Source: Halichondria panicea (Eukaryota > Porifera > Demospongiae > Suberitida > Halichondriidae). From it: 64,000 nt of DNA. Positions 42,201-53,099 of this stretch are shown here, one piece after another (positions within the stretch are counted from its first letter, which is position 1; each line of letters begins with the position of its first letter). The stretch lies in assembly GCF_963675165.1 (NCBI RefSeq), contig NC_087380.1:2347803-2411802 (forward strand), written 5' to 3'. The notes under the pieces are model-generated. The model saw only the letters and a list, made by a program, of their open reading frames with translations, was not told where the DNA came from and made no database searches. The position numbers and the translations under genes were made by a program.

Positions 42201-43744
42201 TACTTCTTAACTGAGACTGCATGTGTTTGCATATACGTGTTAATGAATCCCTTCGATCCTGTTCAAGTTGACCTCTGATACTTTTTAAACTGATGTGTTT
42301 GCTGTACATACGTGTTAATGATTCCCTTCTTGCTTCCATAGACAACTACAAGTGTTGAGGACACTTGCATCAGCAACTTTGATGGTACCAGTGCTGCGAC
42401 ACCCCTGGCTTCTGGAATAGTTGCACTTATGTTGGAAGCAAAGTAAGAGAATCAGAGCACCACTTCATATATATAAGTTGATCAATTTGTACCAAAATTA
42501 ATGTTATATACTTAGTGCATATATCAGTATGGACTTTTAGCACTGTTTAGTTAATACGCTGTAGCTAGGCTGGTTAATTACTGAAGAGCTATAGTTACTA
42601 GAGTAGCTGAATAGTAATAACCCGACCTTGCTCTCTACCCAGTGATGACCTGACCTGGATAGTGATGACTGATTTAGTTAATACACTGTAGCTAGGCTGG
42701 AGCAATTGAATAGTGGAATAGTGTATAACAACCCATGCATCATTGCTCCGTACCCCATGCAGTGATGACCTGACCTGGCGGGACGTACAGTATCTAATTG
42801 CATACACTTCCAATCGTGACATCCTAGTCAACGGGGACTGGTTTACAAATGGTGCCACTCCATCGCTGAGGGTCAGTCACAAGTTTGGATTTGGTGCTCT
42901 AGACGCAGAGGCACTAGTTACTCGTGCCCGGAACTGGATCAGCGTGCCCGAACAACAGAATGACACTATTGTACCTTCAACTAGCACAGGGTAAGTTTCA
43001 TAATTCTAATGCATACTCTCAAATTATATTACCGGTAATTCTAGATTGGTGCCTGGACCTAATGATCCGTTTGTTGTTTCACAAATGTACTCATCGGACA
43101 TTGGTTTTCTTGAGCATGTTGTTGTGGAACTCACTCTCTCCTTCCCCGATGTCTTTAACTATTATTACTACGATTATTATGACACAACAGAGTCATTAGA
43201 CAATGGCGCATATCGAGGCAATATTCAAGTGGAGCTTAGTTCTCCCTCAGGAACCAACTCAATCATTCTGCCATATCGACTTCCCGATGTTACGTCTAAT
43301 ACTTACTCTAATTTCCGGTTTTCATCTGTCCATTTTTGGGGAGAAAATCCAAATGGAGTATGGAATCTAACTGTACTGAATAGAAACAATTTTGAAAATG
43401 CTACTGTTGAAGTGACCGTCCATGGTATAACATTTTACGGTACTGACAACACGCCCGAAGCTGTCAGTCGAATCCCCACTCAGTGCCACGAGAGCTGTGA
43501 CTCCAACAGAGGCTGTGCAGCGTCGGGAGCTCAGTATTGCGATGCTTGTGCCAATCTACGTAATGCTATGACACGGGAGTGTATCGATTCTTGCCCTCAG
43601 AACTTCATTCAACGAAATGGTTATTGCTACGGTGACAATATTCCGGAAGTGGCGTGTGTGCTAGACGGTACTGTTGTCCTCAGTTCGTTCACCATGCTGA
43701 CTATCTTCATGGGACTCCTCTCTCTGTGGTTGGGTTCTATTTAG
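39207..43744 (+). CDS. Proprotein convertase, furin/kexin-like (tandem copy 1)
   Basis: Subtilisin-type S8B endoprotease of the secretory pathway, about 704 aa. Eleven exons: 39207-39365, 39594-39720, 39921-40013, 40137-40248, 40314-40352, 40469-40636, 40864-41036, 41789-42001, 42342-42442, 42763-42990, 43045-43744. A signal peptide (LLSVSLLLLVLTATLSEGEARA) precedes the prodomain (AYTNSWAVAVEGG, GKRSLSGLPVYHLSQ). The catalytic triad is Asp in VAIVDDG (near 162), His in ESHGTNCAGE (near 205) and Ser in FDGTSAATPLASG (near 378); the oxyanion Asn is in FAAGNGG (near 305). A P domain (VNGDWFTNG..., FWGENPNGVWNLTV) follows, then a furin-type Cys-rich module (CHESCDSNRGCAAS...CIDSCPQ) and a C-terminal hydrophobic anchor (SSFTMLTIFMGLLSLWLGS). 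The primary autocleavage region reads KKMVKK before GYSVPSDPQWNNQW, lacking the P4 Arg of furin. Confidence 0.92.
41288..41455. repeat. Dispersed repeat (inverted partner of 35015-35165)
   Basis: Lies in intron 7 of convertase gene 1. It shares words such as AAGGGGTGTGTCTG, GCTTCTTTAGCAGCT, GACTCT, CTAACAAAAAGCTAGC and GCGAACAGATGATGCTATGA with the reverse complement of 35015-35165. Confidence 0.8.
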
Positions 43745-45201
43745 CAAGTTTGCAGAGTAACAGTATTATAATGAATACCCTATTACGTCAACTTATAATT
43801 AGCATCCATGTATACAGTGTTTATAATTATTAGCTTAGCAGAACTGTTGTCAGAAAAAGTAGGAGTTTTTGTCAGTTTTACTCTGGAATTATTTTCCTGC
43901 ACAAAGAATATTTAATATGGCAGTAACAATTGCAATTCAGCTATAACCATAGACTAACTAGATCTACAACACCTACTTCATTTTTAACAGAGATTTAGAC
44001 CCAAAAACAAGAAAATTAGACATTAATTGTCGCCCTCGGATAATACCTATATAGCTAGAAGGTTCAATATTATTATACAGGCCAATTGGGTTCTTGGACT
44101 CAACTTTTGCACTAATTTAAATTAAATACGACCTTGTTGATACATTCCTTAACATGACCTCCTCTTAGTTTTGACATAAATTATTGAGTGCTGGCAACAA
44201 TGTTCTAGTTGATACCTAAATCGGAAATTTAAATCAGCAACCCTAGCCCTTAGATCTGCCTGCACGTAAATGCATTTGATTGGCTGAGGGTCACATGATC
44301 AGCAATAATATACATCTTATCAGAGGAGGTCCGACAGGCGCGGTGCAGCTCAAGTAATTAGCCTCAGTAAAAACATACGACGTGGGTGGATAATTATTTC
44401 AATCAAAGGCTATAATTGCTTGAGCTGCACCGCGCCTGTCGTACCTCCTGACATCTTATACTCAATATAGAGCCTATTGTGCTTTCCAATCAAACAATAT
44501 AGCATCGTTCATTACTAACGGCACAGGTATAGAGATTTACTTAAGATTGTTAGCAACAAAATTATGGCTATTAAGTATTATTTTCTTGTGACAAAGTTTT
44601 CTCAGGCCGGATATTAACTGAATATGCCGGATATGCCGGATATGCCGGATAATCGATTAGATAAACCACGCCTTGATCAACCTACTTCCTACCCGATTGC
44701 ATTGGGATTCGCAATGCAAGTTAATAGGGTGGTGGGTGGTGCTAATCGATCTTCATCCTGGGTAATAAGGTGGTGGGTGGTGCTTTAGGTTGAATCGATC
44801 TTCGTGAGACACCATTGCAATTCACACTAATTGGCTACGTCTGGCATATTTTATTTTGAAATACACCTGTCTACAAAAACAGTTACTTTTGTGGCAACAG
44901 ATACCAGTATAAATTATTCACACCCACTTAAGTATGCATGTTTGTATGTTCAATTAAAATGTGTTCTCCAATTAAATTCTGTACTTAAACAAATATTGGT
45001 GGTATATCTCGATCTGTTAATTAACACAAGCATACAACTCCAATTGGTACTATAGAGAGATAGTGCCATTAATTGTACAAAGAATAGCTGAAGGACTCCT
45101 TTTAAAAAGAGCTGTCGCATAATTGGTAGTCTCACAATACTCTCTTGTATTCCTGATCTAGATTTAATTCTTGAAAAACCAGAGTACAAAAATCTGGTGA
45201 C
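43745..45201. other. Spacer between convertase genes 1 and 2
   Basis: From about 44156 the sequence is nearly identical to 55205 onward upstream of gene 3. It contains the 130-bp MITE at 44321, a short tandem TGCCGGATA run (about 44624-44650) and the upstream block shared by all three convertase genes ('gggtggtgggtggtgct', 'tttaggttgaatcgat'). Confidence 0.7.
44321..44450. mobile_element. 130-bp MITE, TIR CAGAGGAGGTCCGACAGGCG
   Basis: Arms CAGAGGAGGTCCGACAGGCG and CGCCTGTCGTACCTCC are inverse, with ACATCTTAT (9 bp) repeated at 44312-44320 and 44451-44459. Terminus and 9-bp duplication length match the 528-bp element at 18484. The right end lacks the last TCT present in its duplicate at 55369-55498. 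Confidence 0.88.
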
Positions 45202-48200
45202 ATGTTGCAAGCAGTGTTTCTGATGTTGGTGCTAATAGCCACACTCTCTGGAGGTGAAGCCAGGGCCTACACCAACAGCTGGGCAGTGGCAGTGGAGGGA
45301 GGAGCAGAAGCTGCTGACCAGCTTGCTGCAAAGCATGGCTTTACCAACTTAGGCATGGTGAGCTCATTTATATATAGGTTCAGTATAATCATAGATAGAT
45401 CTACGTATAATTATGCTGTAATATATTATACTGCTAAATTGTATGCCTTAGTGATGCTACTTTGTAATATGCCAACCATGCAAGGGCTGTGCAGTTAGCG
45501 TAGGCCTCTTTCGGGAGCTTTTGATCCCCGGATGTTGTTAACCCTGAGAAATCATACGAAATGCAGTTTTACCCTTAGTTATGACCCAAGCAGATTGATT
45601 GATGGGTATGTACGCTTTCTAAAGGTTATCCCACTCTTAAGACCCAAATTGTTTTGGAGGGAAGAGAAAACTTTCTTCCCTAAACAAAAAAAATGAAAAA
45701 GGGGTGCATGAGAGTAGTATTTATTTTCCCGCAACAACAAATTATTTATATATGTATTTTTTTCTAGACCTCATGTCCTCTAGTGTTCGTAATGGTAACT
45801 AGCGATTTTGTGATGTCAGCAAAGTTTTGTCTCGGGATCTTTAGCCTGAAAGACATCACTGGACCATCGATCGATCCAATGTCTGCTAAGGCGAGAGCCG
45901 AGGAGCAAAACTCAGCTGACCTCAGGAAACCGAAGAAAGCCACGCAAGCTGTATAGCCTCGAGACCAGGCCGATTAAAATACGTACTTTAATCGGCCTGG
46001 ATTCGAGGCTACACAAGCTGCTGCCCATATCATCACGTTGTCGAACTCTTCTAGGGGTTGTAAGTGAGTCAGAGGATGAGTGGGGTGAACGGTAGTCTTG
46101 GTTGGCTCGATTTTGACTTGATGCGTTGAATACCATTACACACTAAGTGCAGGCGTAGGGAGTTGTGTATATAGTGGGTTTTTGTAACAGTGTATGATAT
46201 GCAGGTGCCGTACTCCCGACACGGGTAGGAACGTGTAGTAGAGTGTAGCTCGTTACTGTGTCAGTTCAGTTACAAATAGAGATAGGGTGGGTCTACAAGT
46301 ACACATGCAGCGTAGCTATAAATCTAGAGGACTAATGCCTAAATGATATAGACACCTTGAGTGTGTGGTGGTCTATAGCTATTCATTGTACAGATTTTGC
46401 AGCTATAGACTTTAAACTACTTTTGGCTGTATAGGTGAGCCCAGATCTCCTCAAGGACGTGTACCACTTTGTGATGCCTGAGCACACTTTGCTTGGGAAG
46501 AGAAGCCTCAGTGGTCTGCCAGTCTACCATCTCAGTCAGGCTCTGGAGAGTGAGAGCAACGTGAGTGTGTGGGTATATATAGCTCAGTTCTTAGCACAAC
46601 AGTAGTTGCTGTGGGTATTGTTCCACTACATGGGAGGATAACGCTACATGCATGGGAGGATAACGCTATTGACGGTAATGTCAATTAACACATTCCTCAA
46701 CAAAAATATTTCGTTGTAGAGTTTGTCATAACCCATTCTGATACACAGCTAGAATTACCCATACACAATTTGTACAGGTTGGATATGTGAAGCAGCAAGA
46801 GCTGAAGAAGATGGTCAAGAAGGGATACTCTGTGCCCAGTGACCCACAATGGAACACTCAATGGCAACTGGTATTATAGTTGTACATGTGTCACAATTCC
46901 ATAGCTGGCTGAACAGCAGTATATCCATAATTCACTACACCAGTACTGAGTAGTAGATTGTCCATAATACATATCATTAACCGATCATGAATGTTTATGA
47001 CGAACTTCTTGCTGTAGTTGAACAATGGCCAGCTTCCTGCAGCGTCTGGTGGCAGGGACTTGAATGTGGAGAGGGCGTGGCTACAGGGGATAACAGGATG
47101 TGGCAGTGTGGTAGCCATTGTGGATGATGGTATGTGACCTGATACTGTAGCATAACAAACAAGACACTCTGATTGTGTTTTCATTTTCATGCAGGGGTGG
47201 AGTACACTCACTCTGATCTGAGAGCAAACTATGTAAGTCAAGGCATTAGGCCACTCCAAGTGATACTCTGGTTTCTGGTCCACCGCCCGCATCAGATTTT
47301 ATTCTTGGATTTCTATCTCATTATTGGATTTCTATCTCATTATTTCTACTACGCATGCGCAGAATGGTCCATGTGGCACAAAATAGTGTGATAATGATAT
47401 TCATTTGCAAAATAATGAGATTCATAAGGTGAAATTGATAATGACATAATGAGAAAAGCCGCCCGCCCGCATGCAATTAGAAAAACTTCAGGACCAGAAA
47501 CCAGAGTGTCACTTGGAGTGGCCTTAGATTACCGTACACATATTAATTGATCATCCGGTTTGTGCAACATGCAAATGATATACTATATTTAGAAGATTTC
47601 TATTAACAGTGGCGTAGGAAGCACGGGTGCTCAGGGTGCTGCAGCACCCCCTTATCTCATGCTACCTTACCTACTTGCTCCATGAAGTTCAGAACAGCTA
47701 GCTAGCTAGTAGTCAAGCTAGTAGCTAATAGTTACTGAGCTAGCTAGCTATACTAGCATAGTTACGTACACAGTACAAAGGTCAGCTAGATGAACCACAT
47801 CGTAGATATCTCTTATAAAGAGCAAGCACATTGCACATCTTTATGAACCTGATGATGAACTAGCCTCGATCCCAGGCCGCACTTCCCACTAGGGCGGTGA
47901 AGGAGGCTAATGATGAACATGAACCTTATTGTATATTCATACCCACTCTATAGTAATAATTATTATAATAGCAGAACAATTTATCCAGGTAAACTCACGT
48001 AGAATTAATTATTAATTTTGGGCAAATTTTCGTACTGATAATTTTATACCAAATTTGCTCAGAATTTATCTCCGGGAATGTAGAATGCCAAAATTTTCCA
48101 GGGGGCTTACCCCCACATTTTTCAGTGACCTCCAGCCACATCAACACCCCCTTACAAAAACATCTTCCTACTCCTAGCTCTGTATTATTATACCTCATTC

Positions 48201-51200
48201 AATAACCAGGACTCCTCCATTCAAACTGATGTGGCGGATAATGACGGTGATCCTTTCCCAATCGTCGATAGCAATGGGGCTAGGGAGTCTCACGGGACTC
48301 GGTGTGCGGGAGAGATTGCCATGGCAAAGAGCAACTCACACTGTGGAGTGGGAGTAGCCTACAACAGTCAGATCACAGGTACATCAAGAAAGCCTCACTG
48401 CATGAAATTATGCATATTTCCCATCTACTACACTTTTGCCATGACTGTAGTCTAGTGGGGTTTAACTGTCATAAATTGGCACCTCAGGGCTACAAGGGAA
48501 AATATGGCTCATAAATTGGCACCTCAAGCATAATTATGCAGTAAAAATAAATTAATGGTGTTTTCGATGAATGAAAATGTCTTGCATGAGAAACAAAATG
48601 TCATAAATGAAAACATAGAGACAGAGGGTGTAGTCTGTAGACTAGTTCATCAAAAATTCTGCTGTGTGCTTGCAGAAGGAGCTGCTTTAGAGACACTCTG
48701 GGAGAGGGCTAGGGCTCAGGCTGAGCCTTGCTCAACTAGCACTAGTACTGCACGCACTGCACTAGGCCTGTTCAGCTTCTGTATTATTTTAAATAAAAAG
48801 AAGCCAGTTTAGTAATAATATAGGAGTGGCTATTTTAAGCTTACCTTTGCTTGCCTACTAGCCTGGCATAGCTGAAGAGAGCTGGTCTAGACACCCTCTA
48901 GAGCTAGCTGTGTTGTTTCTTCTGGCTGGTTGCTGCGCAGTAAGTGGAGGGAGGGGCTGACTAATTGAACAGAGAGGGGGGTGGCTCTGTACCGTTCGCT
49001 TTGAGGGAGGGGCTGCTCATATTCTGTCCAGGCTGCGCAAGGATTTGAGTGTGGACAGCAGCCCTGGTGTGAACGAGCTATCTTTTCCTAGTTGTCTTCT
49101 TGTTTGAATAGTGTTGCTATGTGGTAGTCATGCAGCTTGATGCATAGCAACCAGTCAGCCAATCAGATGGGACATATATATCAATTAATGCACAGTGCCT
49201 CGGGGTTTATGACAGTAAACCACACCTCCCCCTCGGGCTTACGCCCTCGTAGTCGGGAGGTTTACTGTCATAAACCCCTCTACACTGTACATTAACTAAT
49301 ACATGAAACCCTACGACAAGAATGAAGCTGTGTTGTGTCACATTTGCAATTCTTTGTATATGCCAGCAAATTCATCTGTAACAAAATTCAGTATAATAAT
49401 TATACTGTCACTTTCAGACGATACGGATGGCTACATGGAATCACACATTGTACCATGATATGTATATAGAACCATGTAAATCAACACCGTGTATACACAT
49501 TTCCGTAGGCGTACGGTTGCTAGGACAAAGTGATACTACTGACATCACAGAGGCTAGTGCACTCGGTCACATGACAGACAAGATTCAGATATCCAGCAAC
49601 AGTTGGGGACCATCTGATGACGGTAGAGTTAGTGAACAACCTGGAGAAATGCTCTCTCAAGTACTCGAGACAGCAGCAAGAACTGTACGTTCTGATGTAC
49701 TGTGCATGCAGTGAAAAACTAAACAGTTATGACTGCATGTCATAGGAGACCAACTCGGAGTATGCCTCTACCAATTGTTTTTTGCTAGCTACTGTCTATA
49801 TGGTAGTAGCGCTGAATTACCCCTTCTGAAGTTCACTTTCTGCTACTGATTATACATGCAATCGTACATGCTAGTGCGAATAATAATATTATATGTTGAC
49901 TATTATAGTGAGTATAGCATGCATGCTTTTTTCTACTGTACATGCAGGGTCGTCAGGGTAAAGGAACCATTTTTGTGTTTGCTGCCGGTAATGGTGGAGA
50001 GATGGGAGACTCATGTGCTGCTGATGGCTATTCCAGCAGTATCTACACTATTGGAATAGGAGCTGCTAATAGCAATGGAGAACAAACGCCGTACGATGAG
50101 CAGTGTGCTGGGAAGATGGCCATGGCATTTGTTGATAGCACTAGTCGATTCCAACGTGTGGTATGTATATATGTAATGAAAGGGCTTAGCTTCAGTGCTG
50201 AATGTACACGTATATATATAATAAGTGCATGCATGAGCTGTTTGATTGAGCTCTGGATTAAATGTTGTTAATGACCTCTGATACGTAGTTCTTTAGTGCA
50301 TGTGAAGATGGCCATAGCATCTGTTCAGTTGATAGCACTAGTGAAGAGCTACATTTGGTATGTATAATTATGTATAAAGTGATTATAAAGGTTGCATATA
50401 AGTATACAAGCTCAATTGCTAAATGTATATAATTATAGTGTGCTGTTTGTAATAAATGCCGGATTGCATCTATATATTTAAGCGTTAACATAATTATGAG
50501 AAACGTAATTATTGTCAAGTGCATGATTTTATGCTCTAACAAACTAGCACAATGTATTGTTGTTGAAATTCATAAATTTGATGTGTGTAATTACTTGTAA
50601 CATGCAGTTGTTTCGATCCTGTTCAAGTTGACCTCTGATACTTTTTAAACTGATGTGTTTGCTGTACGTACGTGTTAATGAATCCCTTCTTGCTTCCATA
50701 GACAACTACAAGTGTTGAGGATACTTGTATCAACAACTTTTTTGGTACTAGTGCTGCAGTACCCCTGGCTTCTGGAATAGTTGCACTCATGTTGGAAGCA
50801 AAGTAAAAGAATCTGAGCACTATAAATTATAGTTGTTAGATTTGTACCAAAATTAGTACTTAATTACTGCATGTATTATGGGCTTGTGGCACTGGTTTAG
50901 TTAATACACTGTAGCTAGGCTGGAGCAATTGAATAGTGGAATAGTGTATAACAACCCATGCATCGTTGCTCCGTACCCCATGCAGTGATGACCTGACGTG
51001 GCGGGACGTACAGTATCTAATTGCATACACCTCCAATCGTGACATCCTAGTCAATGGGGACTGGTTTACAAATGGTGCCACTCCATCGCTGAGGGTCAGT
51101 CACAAGTTTGGATTCGGTGCTCTAGATGCAGAGGCACTAGTTAGTCGTGCCCGGAACTGGATCAGCGTGCCCGAACAACAGATTCACACTACTGTACCTT

Positions 51201-52191
51201 CAACTAGCACAGGGTAACTATAATGGTATACTCTCAAATTAATCGTTTCATTCTTACCTGTAATTCTAGATCGGTGCCTGGACCTAATGATCCGTTAGTT
51301 GTTTCACAAATGTACTCATCGGACATCGGTTTTCTCGAGCATGTTGTGGTGGAACTCACTCTCTCCTTCCCCGATGTTTTATACTATTATTACTACTATG
51401 ATGACGACACAACAGAGAACTCAGGCGATGGTGCGTATCGAGGCAATATTCAAGTGGAGCTCACTTCTCCCTCTGGAACCAACTCAATCATTCTGCCATA
51501 TCGACTTTTCGATGTTACGTCGGATACTTACTCTAATTTCCGATTTTCATCCGTTCATTTCTGGGGAGAAAACTCGAATGGAGTATGGAATCTAACTGTA
51601 CTAAATAGAAACAACTTTGAACATGCTACTGTTGAAGTGACCATCCATGGTATAACATTTTACGGTACTGACAACATGCCCGAAGCTGTCAGTCGAATCC
51701 CCACTCAGTGCCACGAGAGCTGTGACCCCAACAAAGGCTGTACAGCGTCAGGGGCTCAGTATTGCGATGCTTGTGCCAATCTACGTAATGCTATGACACG
51801 GGAGTGTATCGATTCTTGCCCTCAGAATTTTATAGAACGAAACAACTATTGCTACGATGACAACATTCCGGAAGAGGCGTGTATGCTTAACGCCTCGGCC
51901 TCAACAACAGCTGCACCGTCAAGCACACAGGCCTCAACAACAGCTGCATCGTCAAGCACACAAGCCTCAACAACAGCTGCACCGTCAAGCACACAGGCCT
52001 CAACAACAGTTGAACCGTCAAGCACACAGGCCTCAACAACAGCTGCACCGTCAAGCACACAGGCCTCAACAACAGCTGCACCGTCAAGCACACACGCCTC
52101 AACAACAGCAGATGCAGCTGTTGTCCTCAGTTCATTCACCATGCTGACTATCTTCATGGGACTCCTCTCTCTGTGGTTGGGTTCTATGTAG
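45202..52191 (+). CDS. Proprotein convertase, furin/kexin-like (tandem copy 2)
   Basis: Same eleven-exon plan as copy 1: 45202-45357, 46435-46560, 46779-46872, 47017-47128, 47194-47232, 48209-48378, 49509-49684, 49948-50160, 50702-50802, 50985-51213, 51270-52191. A signal peptide MLQAVFLMLVLIATLSGG is present. The catalytic Asp (IVDDG), His (ESHGTRCAGE), oxyanion Asn (FAAGNGG) and Ser (FFGTSAAVPLASG) are all kept, so it should be active. The prodomain again ends MVKKGYSVPSDPQWN. It differs from copy 1 by a Ser/Thr/Ala-rich stalk of about seven 11-residue repeats (SSTQASTTAAP type, 51896-52110) between the Cys-rich module and the C-terminal hydrophobic anchor; this looks like a mucin-type O-glycosylation stalk. 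Introns 1, 5 and 6 are enlarged by transposons. Confidence 0.9.
45768..46110 (+). pseudogene. Exon-like open stretch of unknown origin in intron 1, split by a hairpin element
   Basis: After a TTTTTTTCTAG acceptor-like site the frame is open through DITGPSIDPMSAKARAEEQ and RKPKKATQ, where the 58-bp hairpin at 45954 supplies a stop. Past the hairpin another frame runs LLPISSRCRTLLGVVSESED to a stop. The charged composition looks protein-like, but I recognise no family. The whole thing is copied at about 56765-57110. Probably a dead captured gene fragment. Confidence 0.3.
45954..46011. mobile_element. 58-bp terminus-only hairpin, TAGCCTCGAGACCAGGCCG
   Basis: TAGCCTCGAGACCAGGCCGA at the left mirrors TCGGCCTGGATTCGAGGCTA at the right. 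Same termini as the 1.57-kb RecQ-bearing element. Duplicate at 56953-57010. Confidence 0.85.
47249..47523. mobile_element. Harbinger-type MITE (TTA duplication)
   Basis: 275 bp with inverted ends GGCCACTCCAAGTGATACTC / GAGTGTCACTTGGAGTGGCC (arms about 33 bp), flanked by TTA on both sides (47246-47248, 47524-47526). Convertase copy 1 reads GGCATTAGATTACC at the same intron position without the insert. A three-base TWA duplication is the PIF/Harbinger mark. Confidence 0.92.
47607..48182. mobile_element. 576-bp non-autonomous element, end CAGTGGCGTAGGAAG
   Basis: Starts CAGTGGCGTAGGAAG and ends CTTCCTACTCCTAGCTCTG, an imperfect inverse. It is absent from copies 1 and 3, where TTCTRTTATTATACC is continuous. 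A 5-6 bp TATTA-type duplication flanks it. The CAG terminus suggests a hAT-like element. It contains a nested hairpin at 47861-47909. Confidence 0.78.
47861..47909. mobile_element. 49-bp terminus-only hairpin nested in the 576-bp element
   Basis: TAGCCTCGATCCCAGGCCGC at the left and GGAGGCTA at the right, flanked by direct 9-bp repeats ATGATGAAC. The duplication shows that this tiny unit transposed as such. Confidence 0.85.
49193..49287. mobile_element. 95-bp foldback element, CAGTG...GGGGTTTATGACAGTAAACC
   Basis: Arms GGGGTTTATGACAGTAAACC and GGTTTACTGTCATAAACCCC are exact inverses, with CAGTG/CACTG tips. It lies inside about 880 bp of DNA (about 48415-49300) present in intron 6 of convertase copy 2 but not in copies 1 and 3. 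Confidence 0.85.
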
Positions 52192-53099
52192 CAAGTTTGC
52201 AGAAAGTTCCAGTATTATAATAATGAACGTTGTAGCCTTATAATTTACAATTTTTTAGCATCCATGTAGACTGTGTTTACATTAGCAGAACTGTTGTCAG
52301 AATGAGTAGGAGTCTTCATTATTTTGTCAGGAATTAGTTTCCTGCACAAAAGAATGTTTAACATGACAGTAACAATTTAACTAGATCTGCAACACCTTAA
52401 AACATATATTTGAACCGGAACACTATAATCGCTACTAGACATTGTCGCCTTCAAATAATGGCCGATAACATTCATGTTAATTACAAATGTATAATTATAG
52501 TCTATACTGGTCAAAAAATAGTCATGCAGGCCAATTAGTTTCTTGGACTCACCTGTTGCGCTAATTGTACATCATTATACAACCTTGTTGATACATTCCA
52601 TAACATGGTCTCCAGTTTTAACATACAGTACGTAATGACTGCTGGGCAACAATGTTTTAGCAGAAATTTAAACCATCAACCTTAGCTCTTAGATGTGCCT
52701 GCACATAAAATGCATTTCATTGGCTGAGGTCACATGATCAGAAAAATATACGTCTCATACTCTATTCAAAACCGTAAGTTTAATAATTATTAAAGGCATG
52801 CACTGTAGTTTTGTTCATGGGAGCACCTTTAATACCACAATAGCGAAAGAACACATAATTATATATCTTCTAATTTATCGGATACTTCTAATTACCCTGG
52901 ACACTTTTCTGGGCAATTTTCACGTGCTCTATAATTATATATGGTCCAATTATATACCTGGACAATTTTAAATACAAACTATATATATACGGTAGTACAT
53001 TTTCATCTAAAAAATGATATGACAAGTACACAGGTATTATAGATTTGATTGTTAAGCAAAAAAATTACTAAAATTGGTGAACAAAAAAATAAGCTTGTT
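52192..53099. other. Spacer after convertase gene 2
   Basis: AT-rich, no gene. The first about 550 bp is a diverged copy of the 3' flank of gene 1 (43745-44300), so flank and gene were duplicated together. The rest precedes the minus-strand pseudogene. Confidence 0.6.

Larger units (their letters stand above)
44156..47260 (+). repeat. Segmental duplication, left copy (partner 55205-58260)
   Basis: About 3.1 kb, covering the upstream flank and exons 1-5 of convertase gene 2, aligns almost base for base with 55205-58260 (gene 3). The embedded MITEs lie at equivalent positions, so the insertions predate the duplication. Confidence 0.85.

Noticed and set aside
45912-46136. 74-codon minus ORF duplicated at 56911-57135
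   Set aside because: It is antisense to the exon-like fragment and crosses the hairpin; no protein-like conservation apart from the segmental duplication.
51852-52157. ORFs on other frames across the Ser/Thr repeat of convertase 2 (101-codon minus, 96-codon plus)
   Set aside because: They are shadow frames of a coding tandem repeat.
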